From the NCBI GenBank assembly GCA_019636245.1, contig JAHBXX010000017.1, positions 1 to 64,000 of the forward strand: DNA of 64,000 nucleotides, given 5' to 3'. Shown here one piece after another: positions 34,169 to 42,785 of this stretch (positions within the stretch are counted from its first letter, which is position 1; the number at the start of each line of letters is the position of its first letter). Below the pieces are notes generated by a model that saw only the letters and a list, made by a program, of their open reading frames with translations, was not told the origin of the DNA and searched no databases. The DNA is from Planctomycetota bacterium (GTDB lineage Bacteria > Planctomycetota > UBA1135 > UBA2386). A program made the position numbers and the translations under genes.

Positions 34169-34684
34169 ATGGGCATGCCCGAAGCAGGCGACAGCGCGAC
34201 GATGCTGGCCGCCGGCGTCGCCAGCGAGTTCCGCCGGCGGCTGCTCGGAGAGATGCTGCCGCGCATCGGCGCCTGCCTCGACCTGCTCGGCGACGCGGGC
34301 GCATGGGCACGGCCCGCGCCGCACTGCAACTCGGTCGGCAACCTGATCCTGCATCTGGCCGGCAACACGACGCAGTGGATCCTCGCGACCTTCGGTGCCG
34401 CCGCCGACCAGCGCCGCCGCGACGACGAGTTCACCGCGGCCGGCGGCCTCACGGCGCCTCAGCTGCGCGACCGGCTGGGCGCCGTCTGGACGCAGGCCTG
34501 CGACGTCGTCGATCGCCTGTCGCCGGCGGATCTGCTGCGGGAACGCACCATCCAGGGCCGTTTCCGCGAGACCGGTCTGTCGGCGGTCCTGCACGTGCTC
34601 GAGCACAGCTCCGGCCACGCCGGTCAGATCTACGCCTGGACGAAGCAGGCGACGGGCCGCGACCTGCGCTTCTACGACCTCTGA
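34169..34684 (+). CDS. DinB-like (DUF1572) protein
   Basis: The 171-residue four-helix-bundle protein has metal-site histidines in VGNLILHLAGNTTQWI and in VLHVLEHSSGHAGQI, the three-His pattern of the DinB/DUF1572 superfamily (bacillithiol-type transferases and relatives). The order and spacing match DUF1572, whose function is unknown. It begins four bases after the DUF2304 stop, but no functional link is obvious. It is convergent with rlmH. Confidence 0.82.
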   Translation: MGMPEAGDSATMLAAGVASEFRRRLLGEMLPRIGACLDLLGDAGAWARPAPHCNSVGNLILHLAGNTTQWILATFGAAADQRRRDDEFTAAGGLTAPQLRDRLGAVWTQACDVVDRLSPADLLRERTIQGRFRETGLSAVLHVLEHSSGHAGQIYAWTKQATGRDLRFYDL

Positions 34685-34709
34685 GCCCGAGACCGCGGCG
34701 CCGACGGCG

Positions 34710-35177
34710 TCACTTGTGGTAGGGGTGTCCGCGCAGGATCGAGGCGACGCGGTAGAGCTGCTCCACGACGAGCACCCGCACGAGACCGTGCGGCAGGGTG
34801 AGCGGCGACAGCGACACGCACACGTCCGCACCGGCGCGCAGCGCGGGATCCAGCCCATCGGCGCCACCGACGACGAACGCCACGTCGCGCGCTTCCCGTT
34901 CCCATGCCTGCAAGCGGGCGGCGAACTGCGCCGTCGACCAGGCGAGGCCGCGCTCGTCGAGCGCCACGCAGCGCGCGCCGGGGGGCACCGCGGCCCGCAG
35001 GCGCTCCGCCTCGATCGCCCGCGTGCGCTCCGGGTCGCCGCCCTGGCGCCGCGGCTCCGGACGGATCTCGACCACCTCGAACCGCCAGTTCCGCGGCAGC
35101 CGCCGTGCGTAGTCCGCGCAGCCGTCGACCACCCAGGCGGGCTGCCGATGCGAGACCGTCAACAACCGGAGCTTCAT
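34710..35177 (-). CDS. rlmH: 23S rRNA (pseudouridine-1915-N3)-methyltransferase
   Basis: RlmH is a SPOUT-fold methyltransferase that uses SAM to methylate pseudouridine 1915 of 23S rRNA on assembled ribosomes. The 155 residues match the family: MKLRLLTVSH at the start, CVALDERGLAWSTAQFA, VAFVVGGADGLDP (SAM-binding knot) and LTLPHGLVRVLVVEQLYRVA ending with RGHPYHK. The start is supported by a TAGCAT box 11 bases upstream. The gene is single and convergent with the DinB-like gene. Confidence 0.95.
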   Translation of the reverse strand: MKLRLLTVSHRQPAWVVDGCADYARRLPRNWRFEVVEIRPEPRRQGGDPERTRAIEAERLRAAVPPGARCVALDERGLAWSTAQFAARLQAWEREARDVAFVVGGADGLDPALRAGADVCVSLSPLTLPHGLVRVLVVEQLYRVASILRGHPYHK

Positions 35178-35188
35178 CGCGCGGCGCG

Positions 35189-35194
35189 ATGCTA
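35189..35194 (-). promoter_or_regulatory. Putative -10 box (TAGCAT) of rlmH
   Basis: The hexamer lies 11 bases upstream of the ATG at 35177 on the minus strand, giving a leader of only a few bases. Confidence 0.4.
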
Positions 35195-35221
35195 CCGCCG
35201 CGGTCCGATCCGGCGAACGCG

Positions 35222-36481
35222 CTACGGGGCGCGGCGCAGCACGACGGCGGCCGCGTTGCCGGCATCGACGTCGTTGCTGGCCACGGCCGCCCGCGCACCG
35301 GTCGCGCTGGCGGTCGGCCAGTCCAGGACGTGCATCGACAGGGAGATGCCGGCGGCGCCCAGGGCGTCGCTGGCGACGTCGACGCACTCCGTCATGCCCG
35401 CAGGCGGCGTCCAGGTCGCCGCCGAGGCGAACGCATGCGCGGTGACGAGCATGCCGCCGCCGCCCGTGCTGGTGACGGACGGGGCCGTGTGCGTGAGCCC
35501 GGACGCCGTCGTCTGCGCCGCTTCGACGTCGACGGGATCGGCGGCATCGACGAACCGGAAGGCGGCGATGCCGGCGACGCTGCCGGTCGAGGCCGACAGG
35601 GTGAAGGTGTGGCTGCCGGGCTCGCCGGCGGTCGCCAGGCGCCGGAAGAGCAACAGGGCGTTGGCATTGGTGGCGTTGTTGTTCGAGCGCCGGATCTGGG
35701 TCCAGCCCGCGGGCGCCGTCACCGACACCGACGCCGGCCGCACCGCCACGGCCGCGAGCAGCACGTCTCCCGCCGCGGTGCCGGAGGGTGTCGACACCAC
35801 GAGCGACAGCACGCCGGAGGACGCACCCGCCGAGGACGAGGCCCGGAGCCCGACCCGATCGAACACCGTCAGCGTCGTCCCGCCCGAAACCCCGCTGCCC
35901 GGGTGCACCGCCGTGATCGTCGTCGTGCCCGTGCCGACGCTCGCCGCCAAGCCCTCGCTGCCGCCCGCGTTGCTCACCACCGCCACGCCCACCGCCGACG
36001 AACTCCACGTCACCGCTGCCGTCAGGTCCTGCGTCGTGCTGTCGCTGAACGTGCCCACCGCCGTGAACGCCTGCTGCGTCCCCAGCGCGATCTGCGGCCC
36101 CGACGGCGTCACCGCCAGCGACACCAGCACCGCCGGCGTCACCGTGACCCAGACCGACCGCACCGCCCGCGTCGCCCGGTCGGTGGCCGAAACCAGCGCC
36201 CCCCCCACGGCAACGCCGGTCACCCAGCCCTCGGGTCCGACGGTGGCGACCGCGGGCGTCGACGAGCTCCAGTGCACCCGTTCGCCGAGTTCGACCTGCT
36301 CGCCGCCGGGATGGGTCGCCACCGCCCGCAACTGCACGGCCTGACCGACCGCCACCGACGCCGCCGGCGGCCGGATCGAGAAGTCGAGCCCCACGGCGCC
36401 ACGGCGCCCCTGGTCGCAGGCCACGAACGCACCCGCGCCCAGCAGCGCCAGCGCCACGCTCCTTCGCCAGCGACCCGCCAT
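35222..36481 (-). CDS. Exported lipoprotein with Big2 (bacterial Ig-like) domains
   Basis: The 419-residue lipoprotein has the lipobox ALLGAGAFVACDQG. Two Ig-like repeats follow: SVAVGQAVQLRAVATHPGG with VHWSSSTPAVATVGPEGWV, and TPSGPQIALGTQQAFTAVGT with AAVTWSSSAVGVAVVSNAGG. These show the WSSS...VATV pattern of Big2 domains. The C-terminal half, with PAGWTQIRRSNNNATNANAL, FRFVDAADPVDVEAAQTT and NAAAVVLRRAP, is an extra beta-sandwich found in exported proteins. It probably mediates surface contact. It lies 44 bases upstream of rlmH on the same strand and is divergent from the antiporter gene. Confidence 0.8.
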   Translation of the reverse strand: MAGRWRRSVALALLGAGAFVACDQGRRGAVGLDFSIRPPAASVAVGQAVQLRAVATHPGGEQVELGERVHWSSSTPAVATVGPEGWVTGVAVGGALVSATDRATRAVRSVWVTVTPAVLVSLAVTPSGPQIALGTQQAFTAVGTFSDSTTQDLTAAVTWSSSAVGVAVVSNAGGSEGLAASVGTGTTTITAVHPGSGVSGGTTLTVFDRVGLRASSSAGASSGVLSLVVSTPSGTAAGDVLLAAVAVRPASVSVTAPAGWTQIRRSNNNATNANALLLFRRLATAGEPGSHTFTLSASTGSVAGIAAFRFVDAADPVDVEAAQTTASGLTHTAPSVTSTGGGGMLVTAHAFASAATWTPPAGMTECVDVASDALGAAGISLSMHVLDWPTASATGARAAVASNDVDAGNAAAVVLRRAP

Positions 36482-36605
36482 GCCATCGGTTCTTCGGCAC
36501 CGGCCTGGGCGCAGCTTGACCGGCGGTCGCGGGCGTGGCTCCGCACGCCACCCCGCGGCGACGAAGTTTGCCCTGGCCGGGCAGCAGGCCGACACTGCGT
36601 GCCCG

Positions 36606-38426
36606 ATGCCAGCGCCCCTCACCGGACTGCCCGCGCTCGCCCTGGTGCTCGGGCTCGGGGCCGCCCTGCAATGGGGCGCCTGGCGGCTGCGCATCCCGGC
36701 GATCCTGTTCCTGCTGTGCGCCGGCTTCCTCGTCGGGCCGGTCCTGGGCCTGCTGGATCCCGACCAGCTCTTCGGCAGTTCCTTCCGCCCGCTGGTCTCG
36801 CTGGCCGTGGGCCTGATCCTGTTCGAGGGTGGGCTGACGCTGCGCTTCGACGAACTGCGGGGCAGCGGCGCCGTCGTCCGCAACCTCGTCACCCTCGGCG
36901 TCGCCGTGACCTGGGTGGTGTCGACGCTGGCCGGCATCCACCTCGCCGGCGTCGACTTCGACGTGGCGCTGCTGGTCGGCGCGATCCTGGTGCTCACCGG
37001 GCCGACCGTCGTGATCCCCCTGGTGCGCCACGTCCGACCGCACCCGCCGCTCGGACCGATCCTGCGCTGGGAGGGAATCCTCGTCGACCCGATCGGCGCC
37101 GTGCTCGCCCTGCTGGTGCTACAGGCCCTCGCCAGCCCCGAACGGGCGACCGTGGGCCAGATCGGACTCGCCATCCTGCGCACGCTGCTCTACGGCGGCG
37201 GGCTCGGCGTCGTCGCGGCCCTCGGGCTGGCGCGCACCCTCGAGCGCTTCGTGGTGCCCGACATGCTGCACGTGCCGGTGACCCTGGGCGCCGTCGCGGT
37301 CACCTTCGGTCTCGCGAACGGGCTGCAGCCGGAGGCCGGTCTGCTCGCGGTGACGGTGATGGGGATCGTGCTGGCGAACAGGCGCTCGCTGGACCTCGCC
37401 CACATCGCCGAGTGGAAGGAGCACCTGGCGACCGTCCTGCTGTCGGTGCTGTTCCTCTGCATCGCCGCCCGCCTGTCGCTCGACGATCTGACCCAACTGG
37501 GATGGCGCGCCGTGCTCTACACCGCGGCGCTGATCCTCGTCGCCCGACCGCTCGCGGTCCTCGCGTCGACGGTGCGCTCCCGCCTGCCGTGGCGGGACCG
37601 CGTGTTCCTGATGGCGATGGCGCCGCGCGGCATCGTCGTCGCCGCGGTGACTTCCGAGTTCTCGCTGCACTACGAGCAGAGCGGGCACGCGAACGCGGCG
37701 CAGATCGTGGCGCTGGTGTTCCCGGTGATCGTGCTGACCGTCTTGTTCTACGGCATCGTCGCCAGACCGCTGGCCCGACGCCTGGGTGTCGCCGCGGCCG
37801 ATCCGCAGGGCGTGCTGCTGGTCGGCGCCGATCTCGCCGGTCGCGAACTCGGCTGCGCCTTGCACGACCAGGGCTTCGACGTGCTGCTGGTCGACACCAA
37901 CCCGCGCAACGCCGCGGCGGCCCGCACCCTGGGATTGCGCACCTGGCACGGCAGCGTGCTGTCGACGCGATTCGCCGAGGAGGCCGAACTGGCCGGCATC
38001 GGCAGCCTGGTCGCCATGACGCCGAGCTCGGAAGTGAACCGGCTGGCGCTCCGCCAGCTGCAGGCGACGTTCGGCCGCGCGCGGCTGTTCCGCACCGCGA
38101 ACCTGACCGGCGGCCACGACGAGCAGCAGATGCCCGGGCGCGTGCTGTTCCACGACGGCCTCTCGGTGGAGGCGATGCGCAGCCGCCTGCAGGCCGGGGA
38201 CCGGATCCGGGCGACGAAACTCACCGAGCAGTTCGGGCCCGCCGACTACGCCGCGCTCTACCCTCCCCCCGCGATGCCGCTGGCCGTGGTCACGCCGGAC
38301 CGACGGCTGGAGTTCGTCGTCGCCGGCCAGATGCCGCCGCTGCGGGCGGGATGCACCGTGCTGACCCTGGCGCCGACGGCCACCCCTGCCGTGGAACGCT
38401 CCCCGAGCGACAGCCAACGAGGCTGA
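36606..38426 (+). CDS. CPA1-family Na+/H+ antiporter with C-terminal TrkA-N domain
   Basis: The 606-residue membrane protein has about 12 helices in its first 400 residues. They include LILFEGGLTLRFDELRGSG, LLVGAILVLTGPTVVIPLV (the conserved TGPT in the ion-binding region), GILVDPIGAVLALLVL and APRGIVVAAVTSEFS. The C-terminal part (GVLLVGADLAGRELGCALHD, VDTNPRNAAAARTLGLRTWHG) is a Rossmann TrkA-N/RCK nucleotide-sensing domain. This layout matches the NhaP/KefB-like exchangers that respond to NAD. It is convergent with the PQQ-dehydrogenase gene, 29 bases apart. Confidence 0.9.
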   Translation: MPAPLTGLPALALVLGLGAALQWGAWRLRIPAILFLLCAGFLVGPVLGLLDPDQLFGSSFRPLVSLAVGLILFEGGLTLRFDELRGSGAVVRNLVTLGVAVTWVVSTLAGIHLAGVDFDVALLVGAILVLTGPTVVIPLVRHVRPHPPLGPILRWEGILVDPIGAVLALLVLQALASPERATVGQIGLAILRTLLYGGGLGVVAALGLARTLERFVVPDMLHVPVTLGAVAVTFGLANGLQPEAGLLAVTVMGIVLANRRSLDLAHIAEWKEHLATVLLSVLFLCIAARLSLDDLTQLGWRAVLYTAALILVARPLAVLASTVRSRLPWRDRVFLMAMAPRGIVVAAVTSEFSLHYEQSGHANAAQIVALVFPVIVLTVLFYGIVARPLARRLGVAAADPQGVLLVGADLAGRELGCALHDQGFDVLLVDTNPRNAAAARTLGLRTWHGSVLSTRFAEEAELAGIGSLVAMTPSSEVNRLALRQLQATFGRARLFRTANLTGGHDEQQMPGRVLFHDGLSVEAMRSRLQAGDRIRATKLTEQFGPADYAALYPPPAMPLAVVTPDRRLEFVVAGQMPPLRAGCTVLTLAPTATPAVERSPSDSQRG

Positions 38427-38431
38427 CGGCG

Positions 38432-38450
38432 GCCGCCTGCCGCTGGCGGC
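38432..38450. terminator. Small hairpin between convergent genes
   Basis: GCCGCC and GGCGGC flank a seven-base loop right after the antiporter stop and before the stop of the opposite gene. It could serve as a bidirectional terminator. It is short and in a sequence where such stems occur by chance. Confidence 0.3.
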
Positions 38451-38455
38451 ACCGG

Positions 38456-40609
38456 TCAGGGCGGCCCGGCGTCGATCCACTGGCGCAGCAGGTCGAGACC
38501 GCGCGCGTCGACCCGCGTGCTGCCGAGCGGCGGCATGCCGAAGCCGTCCCGCCGGCCGACGCGCAGCCACAGGTCGCTCTGCGCATGCTGCCCCGGCTGC
38601 AGGCGCACGCCGCTGCCGCCCGGCACCGGCACCACGGCCGGCACGCCGACGAGGCCGGTCGCCGGCAGGGCGGTGGCCGCACGCAGGTCCAGTTCGACGG
38701 GCACCGGCGCGCCCGGCCGGTGGCAGCCGCTGCAGTTCGCCTCCAGCCAGGCGCGAGCCCGCGCCCCGAGCGGCTGCGTCGGGTCGTGCGGATCGGCGAG
38801 CGCCGGCAGCGCCGACGCGTCGCCGAGGTCGGGCGTGAACAGGCCGATGTGGTTCCAGGTCCGGAGCTGGTTGTCGCGGCGCAGCGGGAAGTCGAAGCTG
38901 CGGTTCAACTGCGCGGTCGAGAGGCCGAGTACGCGACCTGCCGCCGCGGTGTGGCAGACCAGGCAGGCGGCACGGCTGGGCAGCTGCCACGCCTGCTGCC
39001 GCACGCCGTCGGCATCCTGCACGTCGACGACGAAGCTGGCGCCGCCGTCGTCGACCAGGAGGGCCTCGGCGCCGGCATCGTCCCAGCGGTACGTGTAGCC
39101 CTGCCAGCCGAGCGCCTGGTGCAGCAGCACGCGCGTCTCCAGCCGCCGCCAGACGCCCGGCTGGACCTCGAGCTCGAAGTGCTTCACGACCGCCGTGCCG
39201 ACCGGGAACCGCCAGGGCTCGTCGACGGCGATGCGCGCCGTGCCGGGCAGGGCCAGCCAGCGCCGCTTGCGCGCCCCATCGGACCAGAACTCGGCGTTCA
39301 GCTCGTACTCGAGCACGCCGGCCACCGGCGTCAGCGTCGCCAGGTCGGCGAACAACCCGGTCGCCGACAGTGCAGCCGGCATCGCCGTGACCACCGGCCC
39401 CCCCGGCATCGGCACCAGCCGGCGCACGCGGCCGTCGAAGCAGCACACGAGGAGTTCGCCGGCCTGGTCGGTGCCGAAGGCCGCCGGCGACGGCACCGTC
39501 GCCAACAGCGTGTCCTGCACCACCTGCTCGCCGTCGTGGACGAGCGCGAAGACCCGTCCGCTGACGAAGTCGGCGTAGACGTAGGCGCCGCGCAGCGACG
39601 GCACGGCGCTGCCGCGGTAGACGTGGCCACCGGTGACGCTGGCGCCCGCGTCGCGGCCGTAGGTGTGCACCGGCGCCCGGAACGCGCTCGGCGGCAGGGC
39701 CTGCGGATTGCGGTTCGGGCGCGTGCCCTCGAACACCGGCCAGCCGTAGTTGGCGGCGCGCTCGATCAGGTCGATCTCCTCCTGCTCGCCCTGGCCGACA
39801 TCGCCGACCCACAGTCGCCCGGTCGCCGGATCGAACGACATGCGCCAGGGGTTGCGCAGACCGTGCGCCCAGATCTCGCCGCGCACGCCGCCGCCGGCGC
39901 CGGCATACGGGTTGTCGACGGGCACGCTGCCGTCGGGCTCGAGCCGCAGGATCTTGCCGAGCAGCGTCGTCAGCGACTGCGCCTGGTCCAGCGGGTCGTT
40001 GGCGCCGCCGCCGTCGCCGCTGCTGACGTAGAGCCTGCCGTCGGGACCGAAGGCGAGGGCGCCCCCGTTGTGGTTGCCGAACGGCTGCGCGAAGGCCAGC
40101 AGTTCGACCTCGCTGGCGGGATCCGCCGCGTTCGGGTCGGACGCCGACACCGTGAAGCGGGACAGCACCGAGCGCCGCGGCGCCCCGCGCGTCGAGTAGA
40201 CGTAGAGCCAGCCGTTGGTGGCGTAGTCGGGATGGAAGGCGAGGCCCAGCAGCCCCTCTTCGCCGCCGAACTGCGTCACGGCGCGCAGGTCGAGGAACAC
40301 CGACGCCGCGCTGGCCGCCGGGTCGTTGGCGAACACCAGGATCCGGCCCTGCTGCTCGACGACGGCGAGCCGGTTGCTGCCGTCCGGCAGGGCGACGAGA
40401 TCCACGGGCCGGTCGAACTCGAGCGCCGGGAACGCGACCTCCCACTGCACCGGGGTCGGACTCGGCAAGCCGGTGGGCAGCGGCAGGGGCGGCACCTCGA
40501 CGCGCCGGTCGAGCCCGTAGGACGGCCCGTCGCCGCCGCCGCAGCCGGCGAAGGATGCCGCCGCGAGGGCGAACACCAGGCACAGGCGCAGGTCGGGTTG
40601 CCGGAGCAT
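38456..40609 (-). CDS. PQQ-dependent sugar dehydrogenase fused to a cytochrome c-like domain
   Basis: This is a 717-residue lipoprotein (lipobox ASFAGCGGG). Residues of about 50-390 form the six-bladed propeller of soluble glucose dehydrogenase-like (GSDH) proteins: FDRPVDLVALPDGSNRLAV, GGEEGLLGLAFHPDY, NHNGGALAFGPDGRLYVSSG, EIWAHGLRNPWRMSFDP, EEIDLIERAANYGWPVFEG. The C-terminal part has CLVCH near 550 and CSGCH near 628, two c-type haem motifs, so electrons could leave by an attached cytochrome. A GGAGG site eight bases before the ATG fixes the start. The substrate is unknown. Confidence 0.88.
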   Translation of the reverse strand: MLRQPDLRLCLVFALAAASFAGCGGGDGPSYGLDRRVEVPPLPLPTGLPSPTPVQWEVAFPALEFDRPVDLVALPDGSNRLAVVEQQGRILVFANDPAASAASVFLDLRAVTQFGGEEGLLGLAFHPDYATNGWLYVYSTRGAPRRSVLSRFTVSASDPNAADPASEVELLAFAQPFGNHNGGALAFGPDGRLYVSSGDGGGANDPLDQAQSLTTLLGKILRLEPDGSVPVDNPYAGAGGGVRGEIWAHGLRNPWRMSFDPATGRLWVGDVGQGEQEEIDLIERAANYGWPVFEGTRPNRNPQALPPSAFRAPVHTYGRDAGASVTGGHVYRGSAVPSLRGAYVYADFVSGRVFALVHDGEQVVQDTLLATVPSPAAFGTDQAGELLVCCFDGRVRRLVPMPGGPVVTAMPAALSATGLFADLATLTPVAGVLEYELNAEFWSDGARKRRWLALPGTARIAVDEPWRFPVGTAVVKHFELEVQPGVWRRLETRVLLHQALGWQGYTYRWDDAGAEALLVDDGGASFVVDVQDADGVRQQAWQLPSRAACLVCHTAAAGRVLGLSTAQLNRSFDFPLRRDNQLRTWNHIGLFTPDLGDASALPALADPHDPTQPLGARARAWLEANCSGCHRPGAPVPVELDLRAATALPATGLVGVPAVVPVPGGSGVRLQPGQHAQSDLWLRVGRRDGFGMPPLGSTRVDARGLDLLRQWIDAGPP

Positions 40610-40800
40610 CGGTGACCTCCGGCGGAGGATATCGTCACGCCACCGCCCGGCTGGACCCGGGGTCCGCGGTTTCGTCCTGGCGGCGGTCCGGCCGTTGCCA
40701 AGGGGTTCTCGCACCCGGACTGGCAGGCCGCGGCCGCCGACGCCTGGCCGCCGCGGGGGTGGGACGGCGCGCGTGCCGCCGCCATGATGCGCCGTCCACC

Positions 40801-42660
40801 ATGCGACGACCGCTCGCCATGCTCTGCGCCGCGGCCCTGGTCGGCACGACCGGCGCCCAGTGCTTCCAGGCCCTCGACCAGGACCACGGCCTCCTGGGGG
40901 CCGGCGACGACGTGCTGCTGCCGATGCAGGCGATCGGCTTCGTGTTCCCGTTCGCCGGCGCCGCCTACACCCACGTGCACGTGTCGACCAACGGCTTCCT
41001 CTACCTGTCGAACGCGGGCACGCCCGCGCCGGGCAACGCCATCGGCGACGCCGGCGGCACCTTCGCCACGGCGGCGTCGCAGCGCACGACGCTGCTCGGC
41101 GGCGCACCGAAGCTCCTGCCCTTCTACCGCGACCTCGACCTGCCCGCCGCGGCCGGAGCCGGGGTCTGGTTCCGCGCCGGCACGACCGGCCCCGCCGCCG
41201 AGCCCTGCGTCGTCACCTGGGTCGGCGCCGTCGACTGGAACGGCCTGCTGCCGGCGAAGACCTTCCAGTGCCAGCTGCACCCCAGCGGGATCGTCGAGTT
41301 CCACTACGCGCCGTCGACGCAGGTCCTGGGTGCCGCACCGGCGACCGTCGGCGTTTCGCCGGGCGGCGGCCTCGCCGACCCGGGCGGCAGCGATCTCGGC
41401 AACAGCCCCGCCACCACGAGCGCGGCGCTCTACGAGCAGTTCCCGACCGGCGGCTTCGACCTGCAGGGTCGCACGCTGCGCCTGCAGCCGGCCGCCCCGG
41501 GGTGGTCGGCGACGGCGGCGACCTGCCAGGTGGGCACCCACACGCCGCGCGGCGCCGGCTGCTACGGCGATTCGTTCTACCAGTGGTTCGACTCCGCCGC
41601 GGCGGCCGCGGCGGGTCTGGCCGGCCACGCCCTGCGGCTCGTCCCGCACGCCGCCGGTTACACGGCCCACTGGGAGCCCTTCGGTGCGTGGGTCTACAGC
41701 AACCCGTTCGCGGCCACCGACCTGCCGCGCAGCGACGACGGCCAGGCGCTGCTCGACCTCGCCGCGAACGGCATCCCGAGCCTGCCGCTGCCCGGCGGCT
41801 CGACGTCGACGCTGTGGATCCACATGAACGGCTTCGTGTCGACGTCCGGCCCGGCCAACGACGACGGCGCCTGGAACTCGCCGGCGAACGACTTCGTGCC
41901 GACGCCCGCGTTCCGCAACGCGCCGGAGACCGCGTTCTGGGCCTGGCACGACTGGGATCCGTCCGACCTCGCCGGTGGCCCCGTGCGCTGGCACTACGAC
42001 GCCTTCGCGTCACGGCTCTACGTGACCTGGGACGGTGTCGAGAACTGGTCGGTGCCGCCGCGCGCCAACCCCGGCACCTTCCAGTTCCAGTTCGACCTCG
42101 CCAACGGCAGCGTGCGCTACCTCTGGCTGGCCGTCGACAACGACACGACCAGCCCCTACGGCAGCGGCCATCTGGTCGGCTTCTCGCCCGGCGGCGCGTC
42201 GGCGGATCCCGGCTCGCTCCCGCTGGCGACCGCCGGCAGCACGACGACGATCACCGGCCAGTCGGCGCTCGGTCTGCACGCCGCGCCGCCGCCCGTGGTC
42301 CTGGCCGGCGGCGGCAGCAGCCCGGTCACCTACACGATCGACCACGTGCCGGACTACGCGCCGCCGAACGGCGTGCGCCTCGGCATCCTGTTCTTCGCCG
42401 CCACCGCCGCTCCGGGCCTCGATCTCGGCCTGATCGGCGCGCCGTCGTGCCAGTCCTACCTCGGTGGTCTCGACGTGCCGTTGCCCTTCTCGGCGATCGG
42501 CGGCACGACGACGACGATCCCGGTCGCGTTCCCGCCGCCGCTGCCTGCCGGCACCACGTTCCACGCCCAGGCCGTGGCGCTGTTCCCGGCCGGTGCGCTG
42601 CCGGGTGGCCTCAACGCCTTCGGGCTGGTCACCAGCAACGGGCTGGCGACGACGTTCTGA
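40801..42660 (+). CDS. Exported protein with duplicated beta domain and C-terminal module
   Basis: This 619-residue exported protein (signal peptide MRRPLAMLCAAALVGTTGA) holds two similar beta-rich units. The first has VHVSTNGFLYLS, VVTWVGAVDWNG and VGVSPGGGLADPGGSDL. The second repeats the theme: WIHMNGFVSTSG, YVTWDGVENWS, VGFSPGGASADPGSLPL. They may be diverged copies of one adhesive or structural fold. The C-terminus (TFHAQAVALFPAGALPGGLN, then ending SNGLATTF) belongs to the tail type shared with several exported proteins here. No catalytic motif is visible. It is convergent with the deiminase gene across a large inverted repeat. Confidence 0.75.
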   Translation: MRRPLAMLCAAALVGTTGAQCFQALDQDHGLLGAGDDVLLPMQAIGFVFPFAGAAYTHVHVSTNGFLYLSNAGTPAPGNAIGDAGGTFATAASQRTTLLGGAPKLLPFYRDLDLPAAAGAGVWFRAGTTGPAAEPCVVTWVGAVDWNGLLPAKTFQCQLHPSGIVEFHYAPSTQVLGAAPATVGVSPGGGLADPGGSDLGNSPATTSAALYEQFPTGGFDLQGRTLRLQPAAPGWSATAATCQVGTHTPRGAGCYGDSFYQWFDSAAAAAAGLAGHALRLVPHAAGYTAHWEPFGAWVYSNPFAATDLPRSDDGQALLDLAANGIPSLPLPGGSTSTLWIHMNGFVSTSGPANDDGAWNSPANDFVPTPAFRNAPETAFWAWHDWDPSDLAGGPVRWHYDAFASRLYVTWDGVENWSVPPRANPGTFQFQFDLANGSVRYLWLAVDNDTTSPYGSGHLVGFSPGGASADPGSLPLATAGSTTTITGQSALGLHAAPPPVVLAGGGSSPVTYTIDHVPDYAPPNGVRLGILFFAATAAPGLDLGLIGAPSCQSYLGGLDVPLPFSAIGGTTTTIPVAFPPPLPAGTTFHAQAVALFPAGALPGGLNAFGLVTSNGLATTF

Positions 42661-42666
42661 ACGGGA

Positions 42667-42767
42667 ACTGATGGCAAGCGTGGAGCTGGGCGGGTGACAT
42701 GCCACGGATTGGGGCGGAACGCGCGACTGCCCCAACCGGTGGTGGCAGATCCACGCTTGCCATCAGT
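42667..42767. repeat. Nested inverted repeat between two convergent genes
   Basis: An 18-base perfect inverted repeat forms the outer arms (left 42667-42684, right 42750-42767). Beyond a one-base bulge the arms continue with GGG/CCC (42663-42665 and 42768-42770). Inside are TGCCAC/GTGGCA (42700-42705 and 42742-42747) and TTGGGGC/GCCCCAA (42709-42715 and 42729-42735). The result is a three-tier hairpin spanning about 108 bases that fills the gap between two exported-protein genes. It could be a bidirectional terminator, a structured RNA, or a dispersed palindromic element. Confidence 0.85.
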
Positions 42768-42785
42768 CCCTTCGGAACGCGAGCG

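Noticed and set aside
34904..40615. A plus-strand open frame of about 1,900 codons
   Set aside because: It runs antisense to rlmH, the Big2 lipoprotein and the PQQ dehydrogenase and through the antiporter in another frame. Its translation is Arg/Ala/Gly/Pro-rich without domains, as expected from high G+C content.
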